NCBI RefSeq assembly: GCF_000320405.1
Contig: NZ_KB291645.1
Coordinates: forward strand, 1 to 64,000
Length of the DNA stretch: 64,000 nt
DNA from: Clostridium celatum DSM 1785
GTDB taxonomy: Bacteria > Bacillota > Clostridia > Clostridiales > Clostridiaceae
Direction: 5' to 3'
Positions within the stretch are counted from its first letter, which is position 1. The number at the start of each line of letters is the position of its first letter. This document shows positions 55,593 to 63,872 of this stretch, in pieces. The notes beneath the pieces are model-generated. The model ran no database searches. It was not told the DNA's origin and was given only the letters and a program-made list of their open reading frames with translations. The translations under genes and the position numbers were made by a program.

Positions 55593-56075
55593 CTATTTAT
55601 CCCATCCAAGTAATCTATTTTCTATTTCTTCATATGTTAAATACCCCTCTGAATTTCCTTCATCACGATTTCTAGAATCAAAATTATTAAAACTGCTATA
55701 TTTTTTATCAAACTCTTCTATTTGTTTCACATAGAAATCATTCATTTCCTTATTTATTTTTTCATTATATTGTGATATAACAGCATCTCTATATGCTGGA
55801 ATTGCCATTAGCTCATCTTTATCTACAGTCATCTTATAAAGTTCTTGGCTTAATGTGTTAAGTGGATATGTTAATTTCCATTTATGAATTTTTCTTAAAC
55901 ATTGTTGTACATTAACAAATCCATAATGTATAATTAATTGTTTTAGCCATTTAGCATCATCATCATTTTTTATATATTTTACAAAATCATATTTCTTACA
56001 ACAATCCCAAATATAGTTAAATTCATCTTGAATATATCTTTTTGATAATAAATCTCCAATTTCTTCTCTTACCAC
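55593..56075 (-). CDS. hypothetical protein of the FtsK module
   Basis: The 160-aa helical protein (YIQDEFNYIWDCCKKYDFVKYIKNDDDAKWLKQLI; NVQQCLRKIHKWKLTYPLNTLSQELYKM) has an acidic C-terminal tail. The start is probably GTG, about 10 nt after AAGGAG. I do not recognise the family. A replication-initiator accessory role is only a guess from position. Confidence 0.45.
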   Translation of the reverse strand: MVREEIGDLLSKRYIQDEFNYIWDCCKKYDFVKYIKNDDDAKWLKQLIIHYGFVNVQQCLRKIHKWKLTYPLNTLSQELYKMTVDKDELMAIPAYRDAVISQYNEKINKEMNDFYVKQIEEFDKKYSSFNNFDSRNRDEGNSEGYLTYEEIENRLLGWDK

Positions 56076-56133
56076 TCCAACATTTACTCCTTCATATTTA
56101 AAACTTTTATTATTATATCTATTATATATATTA

Positions 56134-56160
56134 TAAATTTTAAAATAAAGACTTGTTTTT
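56134..56160. repeat. 27-bp direct repeat, copy 1
   Basis: AAATTTTAAAATAAAGACTT plus GTTTTTA is repeated at 56605-56631. Each copy lies upstream of a leftward gene (56075 and 56528), so they may be duplicated promoter sequences. Confidence 0.6.
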
Positions 56161-56162
56161 AA

Positions 56163-56528
56163 TTAACATAACCATTCTTTTATTAATTCTATAAGTATCT
56201 TATTTTTATCTATGTTCATCTCATCACATTTACTTTCAAACTCTTCTATTATTTCTTTATCTATTTTTACACCTTTAAACACATTTGCAATAGATACAGT
56301 AGATTTCTTTTTATTTATGCTATAATCTTTAGCTTTACTATTTTCTTCTAATTTCTTATTTACATCCTTTATCGATCCTAAATACTCTAATGCTTCTTCT
56401 TCAGTTTTAAATGATTTATAAATACTAGGATAACCCAATACAAGTTCCTTACATTCATCCCAACTACTAACTATCTTATCCGTAACGCCTTTTCCTTTCT
56501 TTATAGCATAGTATTTATTTTTAGACAT
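56163..56528 (-). CDS. viroplasmin-domain protein
   Basis: The 121-aa protein starts with a caulimovirus viroplasmin / RNase H1 N-terminal domain (KYYAIKKGKGVTDKIVSSWDECKELVLGYPSIYKSFKTEEEALEYL). This domain binds RNA-DNA hybrids or duplexes. No RNase H catalytic domain follows. The rest is a charged helix pair (IDKEIIEEFESKCDEMNIDKNKILIELI). It is the first gene after attR on the phage side. Confidence 0.75.
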   Translation of the reverse strand: MSKNKYYAIKKGKGVTDKIVSSWDECKELVLGYPSIYKSFKTEEEALEYLGSIKDVNKKLEENSKAKDYSINKKKSTVSIANVFKGVKIDKEIIEEFESKCDEMNIDKNKILIELIKEWLC

Positions 56529-57004
56529 ATCTATTATTCACCCTTCTTTACTTTAAACTTCTTACTTCATCCTTAAATCTTGGTATCTTAACTATATCAA
56601 ATAAAAATTTTAAAATAAAGACTTGTTTTTACAATTTATAACAATTAGGCTTGGTAGGGGGAACTAGAGCGAGATATAGTTAACCCTAGAAAAACAAGGT
56701 TAACAAATCTTAGGCTATGGCTTTTTTCACCATCGCTTCGACACCAGTCTTGTTGAATTAAACACGCTTTAACTAATTACAATACGCCCATAATTAGCAC
56801 CTTAACGGCTTACGTGAGTCCCGATATTTCTATCCGTATGAATCCACCCACTATACTTTTGATTGCTAATCCTGTAGCCCCGAGAGTATCGTATCTTACT
56901 CGGCTGACGACGCATCGTATATGACTGGCAATACAATACTCCGAGTCCTTTTCTTGTCGGGGACTAACCATAGATTTATTTCAAAATAGGCTTTACTATG
57001 TTTC
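56529..57004. other. 476-bp structured non-coding region next to attR
   Basis: The 56,740-57,000 part is clearly richer in G/C than its surroundings and has no ORF with a ribosome binding site. Stems include GTTAACC/GGTTAAC (56679-56704), CCCCGA (56878) with TCGGGG (56957), and ACTCGG (56898) with CCGAGT (56941). AGTATCGTAT (56885) can pair with ATACAATACT (56930), and this crosses the previous stem, giving a possible pseudoknot. It may be an RNA or an origin. In the circular phage it lies directly beside attP. Confidence 0.5.
56605..56631. repeat. 27-bp direct repeat, copy 2
   Basis: Second copy of the repeat at 56134-56160, upstream of the viroplasmin-domain gene. Confidence 0.6.
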
Positions 57005-57181
57005 CTATGCCTTAATGCGGACTTTCCTATAATATAATTGTTCCATAGCAAGTCTGTCTAATATCTTGCTTACGTAACCAATTATATTAAAACTTGGAAT
57101 ACCTTTTATTATATCCACTTCAACATTTATAAGAATTCCTTCTAATCCCCTATGTGTAACACTAATTATATTTAAAGCCAT
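57005..57181 (-). pseudogene. comM: ComM/YifB 5' fragment
   Basis: ATG at 57181 (after GAAAGGAAAG) encodes MALNIISVTHRGLEGILINV and then EVDIIKGIPSFN, the conserved N-terminus of YifB. At 57084-57090 the sequence passes into phage DNA and stops 26 codons later (57005). It joins the 3' part that ends at 17974. The fragment lacks Walker motifs and cannot be functional. Excision of the prophage would restore the gene. Confidence 0.93.
57084..57090. other. attR core (prophage right junction)
   Basis: ATATTAA here matches the attL core at 17968-17974; flanking bases differ. It lies within the codons for PSFN of comM. Confidence 0.75.
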
Positions 57182-57348
57182 AAAATCTTTCCTTTCATTT
57201 TTATAGTTATTTCTTCATTATTGACATTGATTTATTTATTTAACCTATTTTTGAATAAAAAAAATTTTATAGTCTAACATTTAAATAAACTATGCAAATT
57301 CAACTAATTAAATCCCAAGTTTATAAATTTACATTAAGAGGTGGTTTT

Positions 57349-57720
57349 ATGAAAAAGTATAATAAGGCTATTGGTGATTATGGCGAAAAAATTGCAGCAG
57401 AATATTTAAAAAGTAATGGATATAAAATTCTAGATATGAATTTTAGAAATAAAGTTGGTGAAATAGATATAATTTGTACTTTTAATAATATTTTAATTTT
57501 TTGCGAAATAAAAAGTAGGTATACTAACTCATATGGTAATCCAATAGAGTCAGTAACCTACTCAAAGCAAAAACAAATTATAAAACTTTCAAATCTTTAT
57601 ATACTTTCAAAAAAATACTTTAATTATAATATTAGATATGACGTCATTGAAATTAATTTAAATAATTCCAATGACTTCTTCAAATTAAATCATTTAAAAG
57701 ATGCTTTTAGAACTTATTAA
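57349..57720 (+). CDS. yraN: YraN-family (UPF0102) putative endonuclease
   Basis: The 123-aa protein has the small PD-(D/E)XK-like fold of the family: GDYGEKIAAEYLKSNGYKILDMNFR, VGEIDIIC (Asp), FCEIKSR (Glu, Lys). The start is the ATG after AAGAGGTGG. It is divergent from comM and overlaps the rnhB stop by 4 bp convergently. In many Firmicutes it is collinear with rnhB, so the inverted orientation is a local feature. The 167-bp gap to comM holds both promoters. Confidence 0.9.
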   Translation: MKKYNKAIGDYGEKIAAEYLKSNGYKILDMNFRNKVGEIDIICTFNNILIFCEIKSRYTNSYGNPIESVTYSKQKQIIKLSNLYILSKKYFNYNIRYDVIEINLNNSNDFFKLNHLKDAFRTY

Positions 57721-58535
57721 TCTGATAAAATATTAGTTAAAAACGATAACCTATGTATTTCTGTAGGCCCAAACTTTTTAAGTCCTTCAATATGTTTACT
57801 TGTTCCATATCCAGCATTCTCTTCAAAAGCGAAACCTGAATACTTTAAGCTATATTCTTTCATTAAATTATCTCTATATACCTTGGCTACAATAGATGCA
57901 GCAGCTATACAAGCTGATTTAGTATCTCCTTTAATTACAGATTTATTATCTATTTGTATTCCCTTTACAGTATATCCGTCAGATAAAACTAAATCCGGCT
58001 TTATCTTTAAGTTCATACAAGCTTCTAAGAAAACCTCATTATTGCAAACTCCAATACCTTTTTCATCAATTTCCTTAGCACTACGTGAAGATATAAAATA
58101 TGCTAATGCTTTTTCCTTAATTATCTCTGCTAATTCTTCTCTTTTCTTTTCATTTAACTTTTTAGAGTCATTAATATAAAGTATTAACTCATCATCTATA
58201 ACATTTAAGTCTAAAACAACAGCACATGATACTATTGGTCCTGCAAGTGGCCCTCTCCCTACTTCATCTACTCCTGCAACAACTTTATAATCTCCAAAAG
58301 ATTTATCGAAATCATACATACCTCTAACTCTATTAATTTCATCTTGTAACTTTTTAATATCTTTTTGAAGCTTAACACCTAAAGCATTTACATTTTTTCT
58401 ACTATCTTTAGCTAATTTAGTAATTACTCTTTCAAGTTCTTCACTATGTAATAATTGCTTAATATCAATAACAGAAACCATTTCTTTTAATTCTTTATAA
58501 TTCAATTTAGATATATCTTTATTTAATATTTCCAT
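57717..58535 (-). CDS. rnhB: ribonuclease HII
   Basis: RNase HII nicks at ribonucleotides in DNA. The 272-aa protein has an N-terminal extension of about 80 residues (as in B. subtilis), then the core VAGVDEVGRGPLAGPIVSCAVVL with Asp/Glu catalytic residues, INDSKKLNEKKRE, and GDTKSACIAAASIVAKVYRD. It ends the operon downstream of rbgA. Confidence 0.96.
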   Translation of the reverse strand: MEILNKDISKLNYKELKEMVSVIDIKQLLHSEELERVITKLAKDSRKNVNALGVKLQKDIKKLQDEINRVRGMYDFDKSFGDYKVVAGVDEVGRGPLAGPIVSCAVVLDLNVIDDELILYINDSKKLNEKKREELAEIIKEKALAYFISSRSAKEIDEKGIGVCNNEVFLEACMNLKIKPDLVLSDGYTVKGIQIDNKSVIKGDTKSACIAAASIVAKVYRDNLMKEYSLKYSGFAFEENAGYGTSKHIEGLKKFGPTEIHRLSFLTNILSD

Positions 58536-58600
58536 GCTAATTTACTCCTTTAATAACTTTAAAAGTTAGTTCGTAAATATTTACCTTTAATATATCTATA

Positions 58601-59554
58601 TTATCTTTTTTCATTTTTCTTTTCTCTTCTTTTCTCTTTTCTTATTCTTCTTTTTCTATCTAATGCAGTTTCCTCTTTTTTTATAACCTTCTTTTCCTCA
58701 ATAACATCATCTGGACGCTCTAAAGATATATTACCAATTTTTCCGCCTCTAAATTCATCTAAAAGCATTACTGCTATTCTATTATAATCAATTGCGCCAC
58801 CAGAAACTAAACAACCTCTTTTTCTCGCTATTGCATCTAAAGTTTCTAATGGGTCTTCAAAAACTTCCTCTATCTTATATCTAGCCTTAAGTTCATTTGG
58901 ATAATATTTTTGCAGTCTTTTAACTAGCATATATGCTAATTCTTCTATATCCATAATTTCATCTTTAATAGCTCCAGTAAAAGCTAAATTTAAAGCTGTT
59001 GTTTCATCTTCAAATTTTGGCCATAATACTCCTGGAGTATCTAACATTTCCATATCAAAAGCTGTTTTTATCCATTGCTTACTCTTAGTAACACCAGCTC
59101 TATCTCCTGTTTTAGCAATATTATTTTTTGCCATTTTATTTATAAATGTAGATTTACCACAGTTAGGTACTCCAACTACCATAACTCTCATCATAAATTT
59201 AACTAATCCCTTAGCCTTAGCTCTCTCATGCTTTTCTTTTAATAATTCTAAAAGTGCTGGCTTAATTTGTTGTAATCCTTGACCTCTTAAACAATTAACT
59301 TCAAGTACTTTTACATTTTCATTAGATAATTCCTTAATCCAAGCTTTTGTAACCTTACTTTCTGTTAAATCACTTTTATTTAAAAGAATTATTCTTGGCT
59401 TTCCGCTACATAATTTATCGATATCAGGATTTGCTGAACTTCTTGGAATTCTAGCATCTCTAATTTCTATTACAGCATCTACAAGTTTTAAATTTTCTTT
59501 TATTTCTCTTTGAGTTTTTTTCATATGACCTGGGAACCAATTTATTTGTGCCAT
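58601..59554 (-). CDS. rbgA: ribosome biogenesis GTPase RbgA (YlqF)
   Basis: RbgA matures the 50S subunit. The 317-aa protein is a circularly permuted GTPase: G4 (LLNKSDL) precedes G1 (VVGVPNCGKSTFINKMA) and G3 (DTPGVLWP). It has the N-terminal INWFPGHMKKTQREI signature and a strongly basic C-terminus (RKRRIRKEKRREKKNEKR). GAGGTAGC precedes the ATG. It follows rplS after a terminator. Confidence 0.95.
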   Translation of the reverse strand: MAQINWFPGHMKKTQREIKENLKLVDAVIEIRDARIPRSSANPDIDKLCSGKPRIILLNKSDLTESKVTKAWIKELSNENVKVLEVNCLRGQGLQQIKPALLELLKEKHERAKAKGLVKFMMRVMVVGVPNCGKSTFINKMAKNNIAKTGDRAGVTKSKQWIKTAFDMEMLDTPGVLWPKFEDETTALNLAFTGAIKDEIMDIEELAYMLVKRLQKYYPNELKARYKIEEVFEDPLETLDAIARKRGCLVSGGAIDYNRIAVMLLDEFRGGKIGNISLERPDDVIEEKKVIKKEETALDRKRRIRKEKRREKKNEKR

Positions 59555-59716
59555 AATGCTACCTCCTCTTATGAATCTATATATTTTATTGTTGACATTT
59601 TCTTTACATCCAAAACAATATTCCCTATTAACAAATTTAAGTTTTAATATATTAAATGAATAAATTTATTTTATAAATTCTAATTTTAGAATTTCATTTA
59701 TATTATTGCAAGAAAA

Positions 59717-59742
59717 AAGGGACTTAATACTAAGTCCCTTCA
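59717..59742 (-). terminator. terminator after rplS
   Basis: AAGGGACTTA and TAAGTCCCTT arms with a short loop are followed by TTTT on the minus strand. Confidence 0.85.
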
Positions 59743-59759
59743 TATCTTATCAACTTAAA

Positions 59760-60110
59760 TTATCTAGTTAATAATTCTTTAACTTTAGCAGCCTTACCTA
59801 CTCTATCTCTTAAGTAGAATAACTTAGCTCTTCTAACTTTACCTCTTCTAGTAACTTCCATCTTTTCGATGATTGGTGAGTTAACTGGGAAAGTTCTTTC
59901 AACTCCAACACCGTAAGCTAATCTTCTTACTGTGAAAGTTTCTCTTAAACCACCGTTTTGTCTTTTAATAACAGTACCTTCGAACATTTGGATTCTTTCT
60001 CTGTTACCTTCTTTAACTTTAACGTGTAACTTAACATTATCCCCAACGTGGAATTCTGGTAAGTCATTTCTGATTTGTTCTGCTTCTATAGCTCTTAAAA
60101 TTTCGTTCAT
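59760..60110 (-). CDS. rplS: 50S ribosomal protein L19
   Basis: The 116-aa protein lies at the 30S-50S interface. It shows [52 protein letters not shown] and the basic C-terminus. AGGAGGGAA precedes the ATG. A leader matching the L19 leader family lies upstream, so autoregulation is likely. Confidence 0.97.
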   Translation of the reverse strand: MNEILRAIEAEQIRNDLPEFHVGDNVKLHVKVKEGNRERIQMFEGTVIKRQNGGLRETFTVRRLAYGVGVERTFPVNSPIIEKMEVTRRGKVRRAKLFYLRDRVGKAAKVKELLTR

Positions 60111-60133
60111 TGTGTATTCCCTCCTAAATGATA

Positions 60134-60188
60134 ATTGACGCTCTTAACAAATTTTTTTGACAGCGGAACGCCCGTACTAACACAAAAG
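60134..60188 (-). promoter_or_regulatory. L19 (rplS) mRNA leader
   Basis: Minus strand: TTAGTACGGGCGTTCCGCTG, a short A/T loop, then AAGAGCGTC; the GCG and CGC parts can pair. This resembles the Firmicutes L19 ribosomal-protein leader and lies between trmD and the rplS ribosome binding site. Confidence 0.65.
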
Positions 60189-60223
60189 TTATTGTAACAT
60201 AAGTATTCTTATATTTCAAGCAA

Positions 60224-60937
60224 TTATTTTTTACCATTCAACATTTTTTTATCTTCTTTTGTTAGCTCAACATATTTATATAAATCAGGTCTTCTTTCTC
60301 TAGTTATCTCAAGAGATTTTAACCTTCTCCATTTTCTTATATTCTCATGATGTCCTGACATTAATACTTCCGGAACACTTTCTCCTTCAAAAACTTCTGG
60401 TCTTGTATATTGTGGATATTCAAGTAGTCCTTCGGAAAATGATTCATCTTCATGACTTTCTGATTTATTTAAAACACCTGGTACTAATCTTAAAATAGAG
60501 TCTATGACTGGTATAGCTGCCATCTCTCCACCTGTTAATACAAAATCGCCCAAAGAAATCTCCATATCAACTTCTTTAAATGCCCTTTCATCAATTCCCT
60601 CATAATGTCCACAAAGAAAAATTAGGTTTTCTTCTTTTGAAAGTTCACTTGCTAATTTTTGATTAAAAGTTTTTCCTTTAGGCCCTAAAAATATAACTTT
60701 CCCATTATTATTTCTCTTACAAGCTCTTATAGAATCAACTACTGGTTGCGCTGACATAACCATACCAGCTCCACCACCATAAGGATAATCATCTACCTTC
60801 TTATGTTTATTTAAAGTATAATCTCTTATATTTATAGGCTCTATTTCTATTAATCCCTTATCTTGAGCCTTTCCTATTATACTATGATTGAAAATATCAA
60901 ACATCTCTGGGAATAGAGTTAGAATATTAATCTTCAT
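60224..60937 (-). CDS. trmD: tRNA (guanine-N1)-methyltransferase
   Basis: TrmD makes m1G37 in tRNA and prevents frameshifting. The 237-aa SPOUT enzyme shows [54 protein letters not shown] (the knot) and [11 protein letters not shown]. It overlaps rimM by 11 bp. Confidence 0.97.
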   Translation of the reverse strand: MKINILTLFPEMFDIFNHSIIGKAQDKGLIEIEPINIRDYTLNKHKKVDDYPYGGGAGMVMSAQPVVDSIRACKRNNNGKVIFLGPKGKTFNQKLASELSKEENLIFLCGHYEGIDERAFKEVDMEISLGDFVLTGGEMAAIPVIDSILRLVPGVLNKSESHEDESFSEGLLEYPQYTRPEVFEGESVPEVLMSGHHENIRKWRRLKSLEITRERRPDLYKYVELTKEDKKMLNGKK

Positions 60938-61424
60938 CCATCCATTCTCCTACTGGTCTAACTGTTATTTTTCTCTCATCTATATTAATATCAAGAACTA
61001 TACTCTTTAATACAGGTATTAAAAGTTCTTTAGGCTTTCTTATCCAATATACATCATTATTTTTAGTTTGAATTACATCGTAAATTTTTCCTAACTCTTT
61101 ACCTTCTGTATCAAAAACAGTACATTCTCTTAAATCTGCAAGGAAGTAGCAGTCTTCTTCTAATTCAACTGCATTTTCTCTTTCAACTTCCATAAATTTT
61201 TCTTTAAGTCTTTCAGCATCTTCTATTTTATCTATACCTTCTAACTTTACTATTATTCTATCCTTTTGATATTTACATCTTTCTATATTAACTTCTTTGC
61301 CATTAATTAATACATATTCTAAATCATCAAATCTTCTTGGATCATCAGTTAAAGGAATTACCTTTACTTCTCCTTTTAATCCATGAGTATTTACTATTTT
61401 TCCAACCTTTAAATTCTTACTCAC
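60927..61424 (-). CDS. rimM: 16S rRNA processing protein RimM
   Basis: This 165-aa assembly factor for the 30S head has an N-terminal domain with [27 protein letters not shown] and a C-terminal PRC barrel ([40 protein letters not shown]). The start is probably the GTG six bases after AGAGGTG; another GTG three codons upstream lies within that ribosome binding site. Confidence 0.94.
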   Translation of the reverse strand: MSKNLKVGKIVNTHGLKGEVKVIPLTDDPRRFDDLEYVLINGKEVNIERCKYQKDRIIVKLEGIDKIEDAERLKEKFMEVERENAVELEEDCYFLADLRECTVFDTEGKELGKIYDVIQTKNNDVYWIRKPKELLIPVLKSIVLDINIDERKITVRPVGEWMDED

Positions 61425-61523
61425 CGTTTTCACCTCTTATGTTAACTTAATTTTTAATAACAATTATTATTTTATTTTTACATATTAGTTATACCAAACT
61501 TTTTAAAAAATATCAAAAATAAA

Positions 61524-61550
61524 AAAGAGTTAGGAAAATCCTAACTCTTT
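61524..61550 (-). terminator. terminator overlapping the end of khpA
   Basis: AAAGAGTTAGGA and TCCTAACTCTTT arms are followed by TTTATTTTT on the minus strand. The stop codon of khpA lies in the stem. It separates khpA from rimM. Confidence 0.8.
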
Positions 61551-61780
61551 ACATCGATAATTTCAACTACTACTTTTTGATCTTCGTTTAGTGCTGCGGC
61601 TTTTACTACGGTTCTAATAGCTTTCGCTACTCTACCTTGTTTACCGATTACCTTACCCATATCTTCAGGAGCAACCCTTAATTCAAGAATTAAGCCTTGC
61701 TCTCCTTGAATTTCATTTACATGAACTTCTTCAGGATTATCCACTAGGGACTTAGCAATTATTTCAACTAAATCTTTCAT
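61541..61780 (-). CDS. khpA: KH-domain RNA-binding protein KhpA (YlqC)
   Basis: This 79-aa protein is a single KH domain (VEIIAKSLVDNPEEVHVNEIQGEQGL, then DMGKVIGKQGRVAKAIRTVVKAAA with the GxxG loop GKQG). KhpA pairs with KhpB/Jag and binds many RNAs. The start is set at the family ATG (MKDLVEII). No Shine-Dalgarno is adjacent. AGGAGGTGA lies about 45 nt upstream, and an 8-bp hairpin (CTGCAAAT/ATTTGCAG) fills the space between. Confidence 0.93.
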   Translation of the reverse strand: MKDLVEIIAKSLVDNPEEVHVNEIQGEQGLILELRVAPEDMGKVIGKQGRVAKAIRTVVKAAALNEDQKVVVEIIDVKS

Positions 61781-61835
61781 AAGAGTCTGCAAATACTATG
61801 TACTAATGTAATTTGCAGAGTTCACCTCCTAAAAA

Positions 61836-62081
61836 TTACTTGTTAAGACCTACTGTGTTGAATAGTCTCTTAACTACGTCTGTAGGTTGAGCACCATTGT
61901 TTATCCATTTTGTAGCTTTTTCTTCATCGATTTTGATGTCTGCAGGTTCTGTTATTGGATTGTAGTACCCGATTTCTTCGATGAATCTACCATCTCTTGG
62001 GCTTCTTGAATCAGCAACAACAACTCTGTAGAAAGGAGCTTTCTTAGCACCCATTCTTCTTAATCTGATTTTTACTGCCAT
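61836..62081 (-). CDS. rpsP: 30S ribosomal protein S16
   Basis: The 81-aa protein begins [20 protein letters not shown] and has [21 protein letters not shown], invariant in S16. AAAGGAGGTGAA precedes the ATG; upstream in-frame codons are not used. It lies between ffh and khpA. Confidence 0.97.
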   Translation of the reverse strand: MAVKIRLRRMGAKKAPFYRVVVADSRSPRDGRFIEEIGYYNPITEPADIKIDEEKATKWINNGAQPTDVVKRLFNTVGLNK

Positions 62082-62121
62082 TAATTTCACCTCCTTTAAA
62101 GGGTTATTTATATATAAACTC

Positions 62122-63471
62122 TTAAAAAGGTAATTTACCAAATAAACCTTTCTTGGACTTTTTAGTAAGTGATTTCATTTGCTTCATTTGCTTTCTCATC
62201 ACTTCATGTCCTTTTATGAGTTTGTTAACATCTTGTAGTGTTGTACCAGATCCTTTTGCTATTCTCTTCTTTCTTGAAGAAGAACCAACTATTAGTTTAG
62301 GATTTCTTCTTTCCTTTGGAGTCATAGAATAAATTATTGATCTTACTTTTGCAAGTTCTTTTTCACCAGCATCAAAATCAACATCTTTAAGTTCTTTAGG
62401 AATTCCTGGTATCATCTCCATAAGTTTACTTATAGACCCTAACTTTTTCATTTGATCCATTGCAGTTAAGTAGTCATCATAAGTAAAATCATTTTCCATC
62501 ATCTTTTGTCCAAGCTCTTTAGCCTCTTTTTCATCAATAGCTTCTTGAGCTTTTTCAATTAATGAAAGTACATCACCCATTCCAAGAATTCTACTAGACA
62601 TTCTATCTGGATGGAATACTTCAAAATCATTCATCTTTTCCCCAACACCAATAAATTTAACTGGCTTTTGAGTCATATGTCTGATTGATAAGGCAGCTCC
62701 ACCTCTTGTATCTCCATCAAGTTTTGTTAATATAACTCCTGAGATATCAAGCGCTTCATTGAAGGTCTCTGCAACATTTACTGCATCTTGACCTGTCATA
62801 GAATCAACAACAAGTAATATTTCTGAAGGATTTACTTCAGCCTTTACATCTTTAAGTTCTGTCATTAATTCTTCATCTATATGAAGTCTACCAGCTGTAT
62901 CTATAATTACAACATTATTTCCATTTTCCCTTGCATATTGTATACCTTCTTTAGCAATTTGTACAGGGTTAATTTTATCCCCCTTTTGGAAAACTGGAAT
63001 GTCAATTTGCTTTCCTACTACCTCTAATTGTTTTATAGCTGCTGGTCTATAAATATCACAAGCAACTAAAAGAGGCTTTTTATTCTTATCTTTTCTTAAT
63101 TGTAGTGCTAGTTTACCACACATTGTAGTTTTACCTGCTCCTTGAAGCCCAACTAACATAATAACAGTTGGCCCTACACTAGAGAAGTTAATTTTACTTT
63201 CACTACCTCCCATAAGATCAGTTAGCTCTTCATTTACAATCTTTATAACTTGTTGAGCTGGTGTTAAACTTTCTAACACTTCGCTACCAACACACTTCTC
63301 ACTAACATTTTTTACAAAAGTTTTTACAACTTTGAAATTAACGTCAGCTTCTAATAATGCAAGCTTTACTTCTCTCATGGCTTCTTTAATATCTTTTTCG
63401 CCTAATTTGCCCTTACCTCTAAGTTTTTTAAATGTTTCTTGTAACTTATCAGCTAAACCTTCAAAAGCCAT
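62122..63471 (-). CDS. ffh: signal recognition particle protein Ffh
   Basis: Ffh is the GTPase of SRP and targets membrane proteins to FtsY/SecYEG. The 449-aa protein has the N domain, the G domain ([52 protein letters not shown]) and the Met-rich M domain ([28 protein letters not shown]). AGGAGGGTTAAC precedes the ATG. It follows ylxM by 16 bp. Confidence 0.97.
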   Translation of the reverse strand: MAFEGLADKLQETFKKLRGKGKLGEKDIKEAMREVKLALLEADVNFKVVKTFVKNVSEKCVGSEVLESLTPAQQVIKIVNEELTDLMGGSESKINFSSVGPTVIMLVGLQGAGKTTMCGKLALQLRKDKNKKPLLVACDIYRPAAIKQLEVVGKQIDIPVFQKGDKINPVQIAKEGIQYARENGNNVVIIDTAGRLHIDEELMTELKDVKAEVNPSEILLVVDSMTGQDAVNVAETFNEALDISGVILTKLDGDTRGGAALSIRHMTQKPVKFIGVGEKMNDFEVFHPDRMSSRILGMGDVLSLIEKAQEAIDEKEAKELGQKMMENDFTYDDYLTAMDQMKKLGSISKLMEMIPGIPKELKDVDFDAGEKELAKVRSIIYSMTPKERRNPKLIVGSSSRKKRIAKGSGTTLQDVNKLIKGHEVMRKQMKQMKSLTKKSKKGLFGKLPF

Positions 63472-63487
63472 GTTAACCCTCCTACGC

Positions 63488-63823
63488 CTATAAACTTTCT
63501 AGCCTTTCCTTATAATTTATGTAATCTTCATCATTTAATGAATACTTAATTTTAAGGTCATCTAAAACACTTGCTATTTTGCTTTCTTTTTCTAAAGACT
63601 TTTCAAGTAAATTTAATTTACTCTCATAGGATAAAAATTGCTTATAACATCGCTTTATAAGGTCATGAATCGCTTGTCGACTCGTATTGTTTAATTCGGC
63701 AATCTCAGCTAAGGATAAATCATCGTTGTAATAAAGTTCCATAATGTTAATTTGTTTTTCCGTTAGTAATGCTCCATATAAATCCATTAATAACGAAATC
63801 TCAACTCTATCTTCCATATCCAA
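63488..63823 (-). CDS. ylxM: YlxM helix-turn-helix SRP-associated protein
   Basis: The 111-aa protein has a sigma-70-region-4-like helix-turn-helix (ALLTEKQINIMELYYNDDLSLAEIAELNNTSRQAIHDLIKRC), then a coiled coil. YlxM family members precede ffh in Firmicutes and stimulate SRP. It is the first gene of the operon. Confidence 0.94.
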   Translation of the reverse strand: MDMEDRVEISLLMDLYGALLTEKQINIMELYYNDDLSLAEIAELNNTSRQAIHDLIKRCYKQFLSYESKLNLLEKSLEKESKIASVLDDLKIKYSLNDEDYINYKERLESL

Positions 63824-63843
63824 TCACCTTACCCACATCTGAG

Positions 63844-63872
63844 ATTTTAACAGAATAATATTAGGGTGTCAA
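63844..63872 (-). promoter_or_regulatory. sigma-A promoter of the ylxM-ffh operon
   Basis: The minus strand has TTGACA (63867-63872) and TAAAAT (63844-63849) with a 17-bp spacer, close to consensus. The remaining sequence to 64,000 is AT-rich spacer without a visible gene. Confidence 0.85.

Larger units (their letters stand above)
17968..57090. mobile_element. siphovirus-type prophage inserted in comM
   Basis: About 39.1 kb is bounded by a 7-bp core inside comM, with a large serine recombinase next to attL. The structural half (20.0-35.3 kb) is a complete HK97-type head and long-tail set in canonical order. The other half carries an RNA polymerase/helicase module, an IS insertion and an FtsK-type module. 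No endolysin or holin is recognisable. The recombinase and portal genes are frameshifted. Judged on sequence, it is a recent but probably defective prophage, unless the indels are sequence errors. Confidence 0.93.

Noticed and set aside
56878-56962. Possible tRNA or tmRNA near attR
   Set aside because: The outer stem is only 6 bp, with no T-loop or CCA end. Treated as an unassigned structured region.
56640-57000. Group I or group II intron
   Set aside because: No domain V or P-Q-R-S core words, no intron-encoded protein, and no interrupted gene other than comM at the att core.
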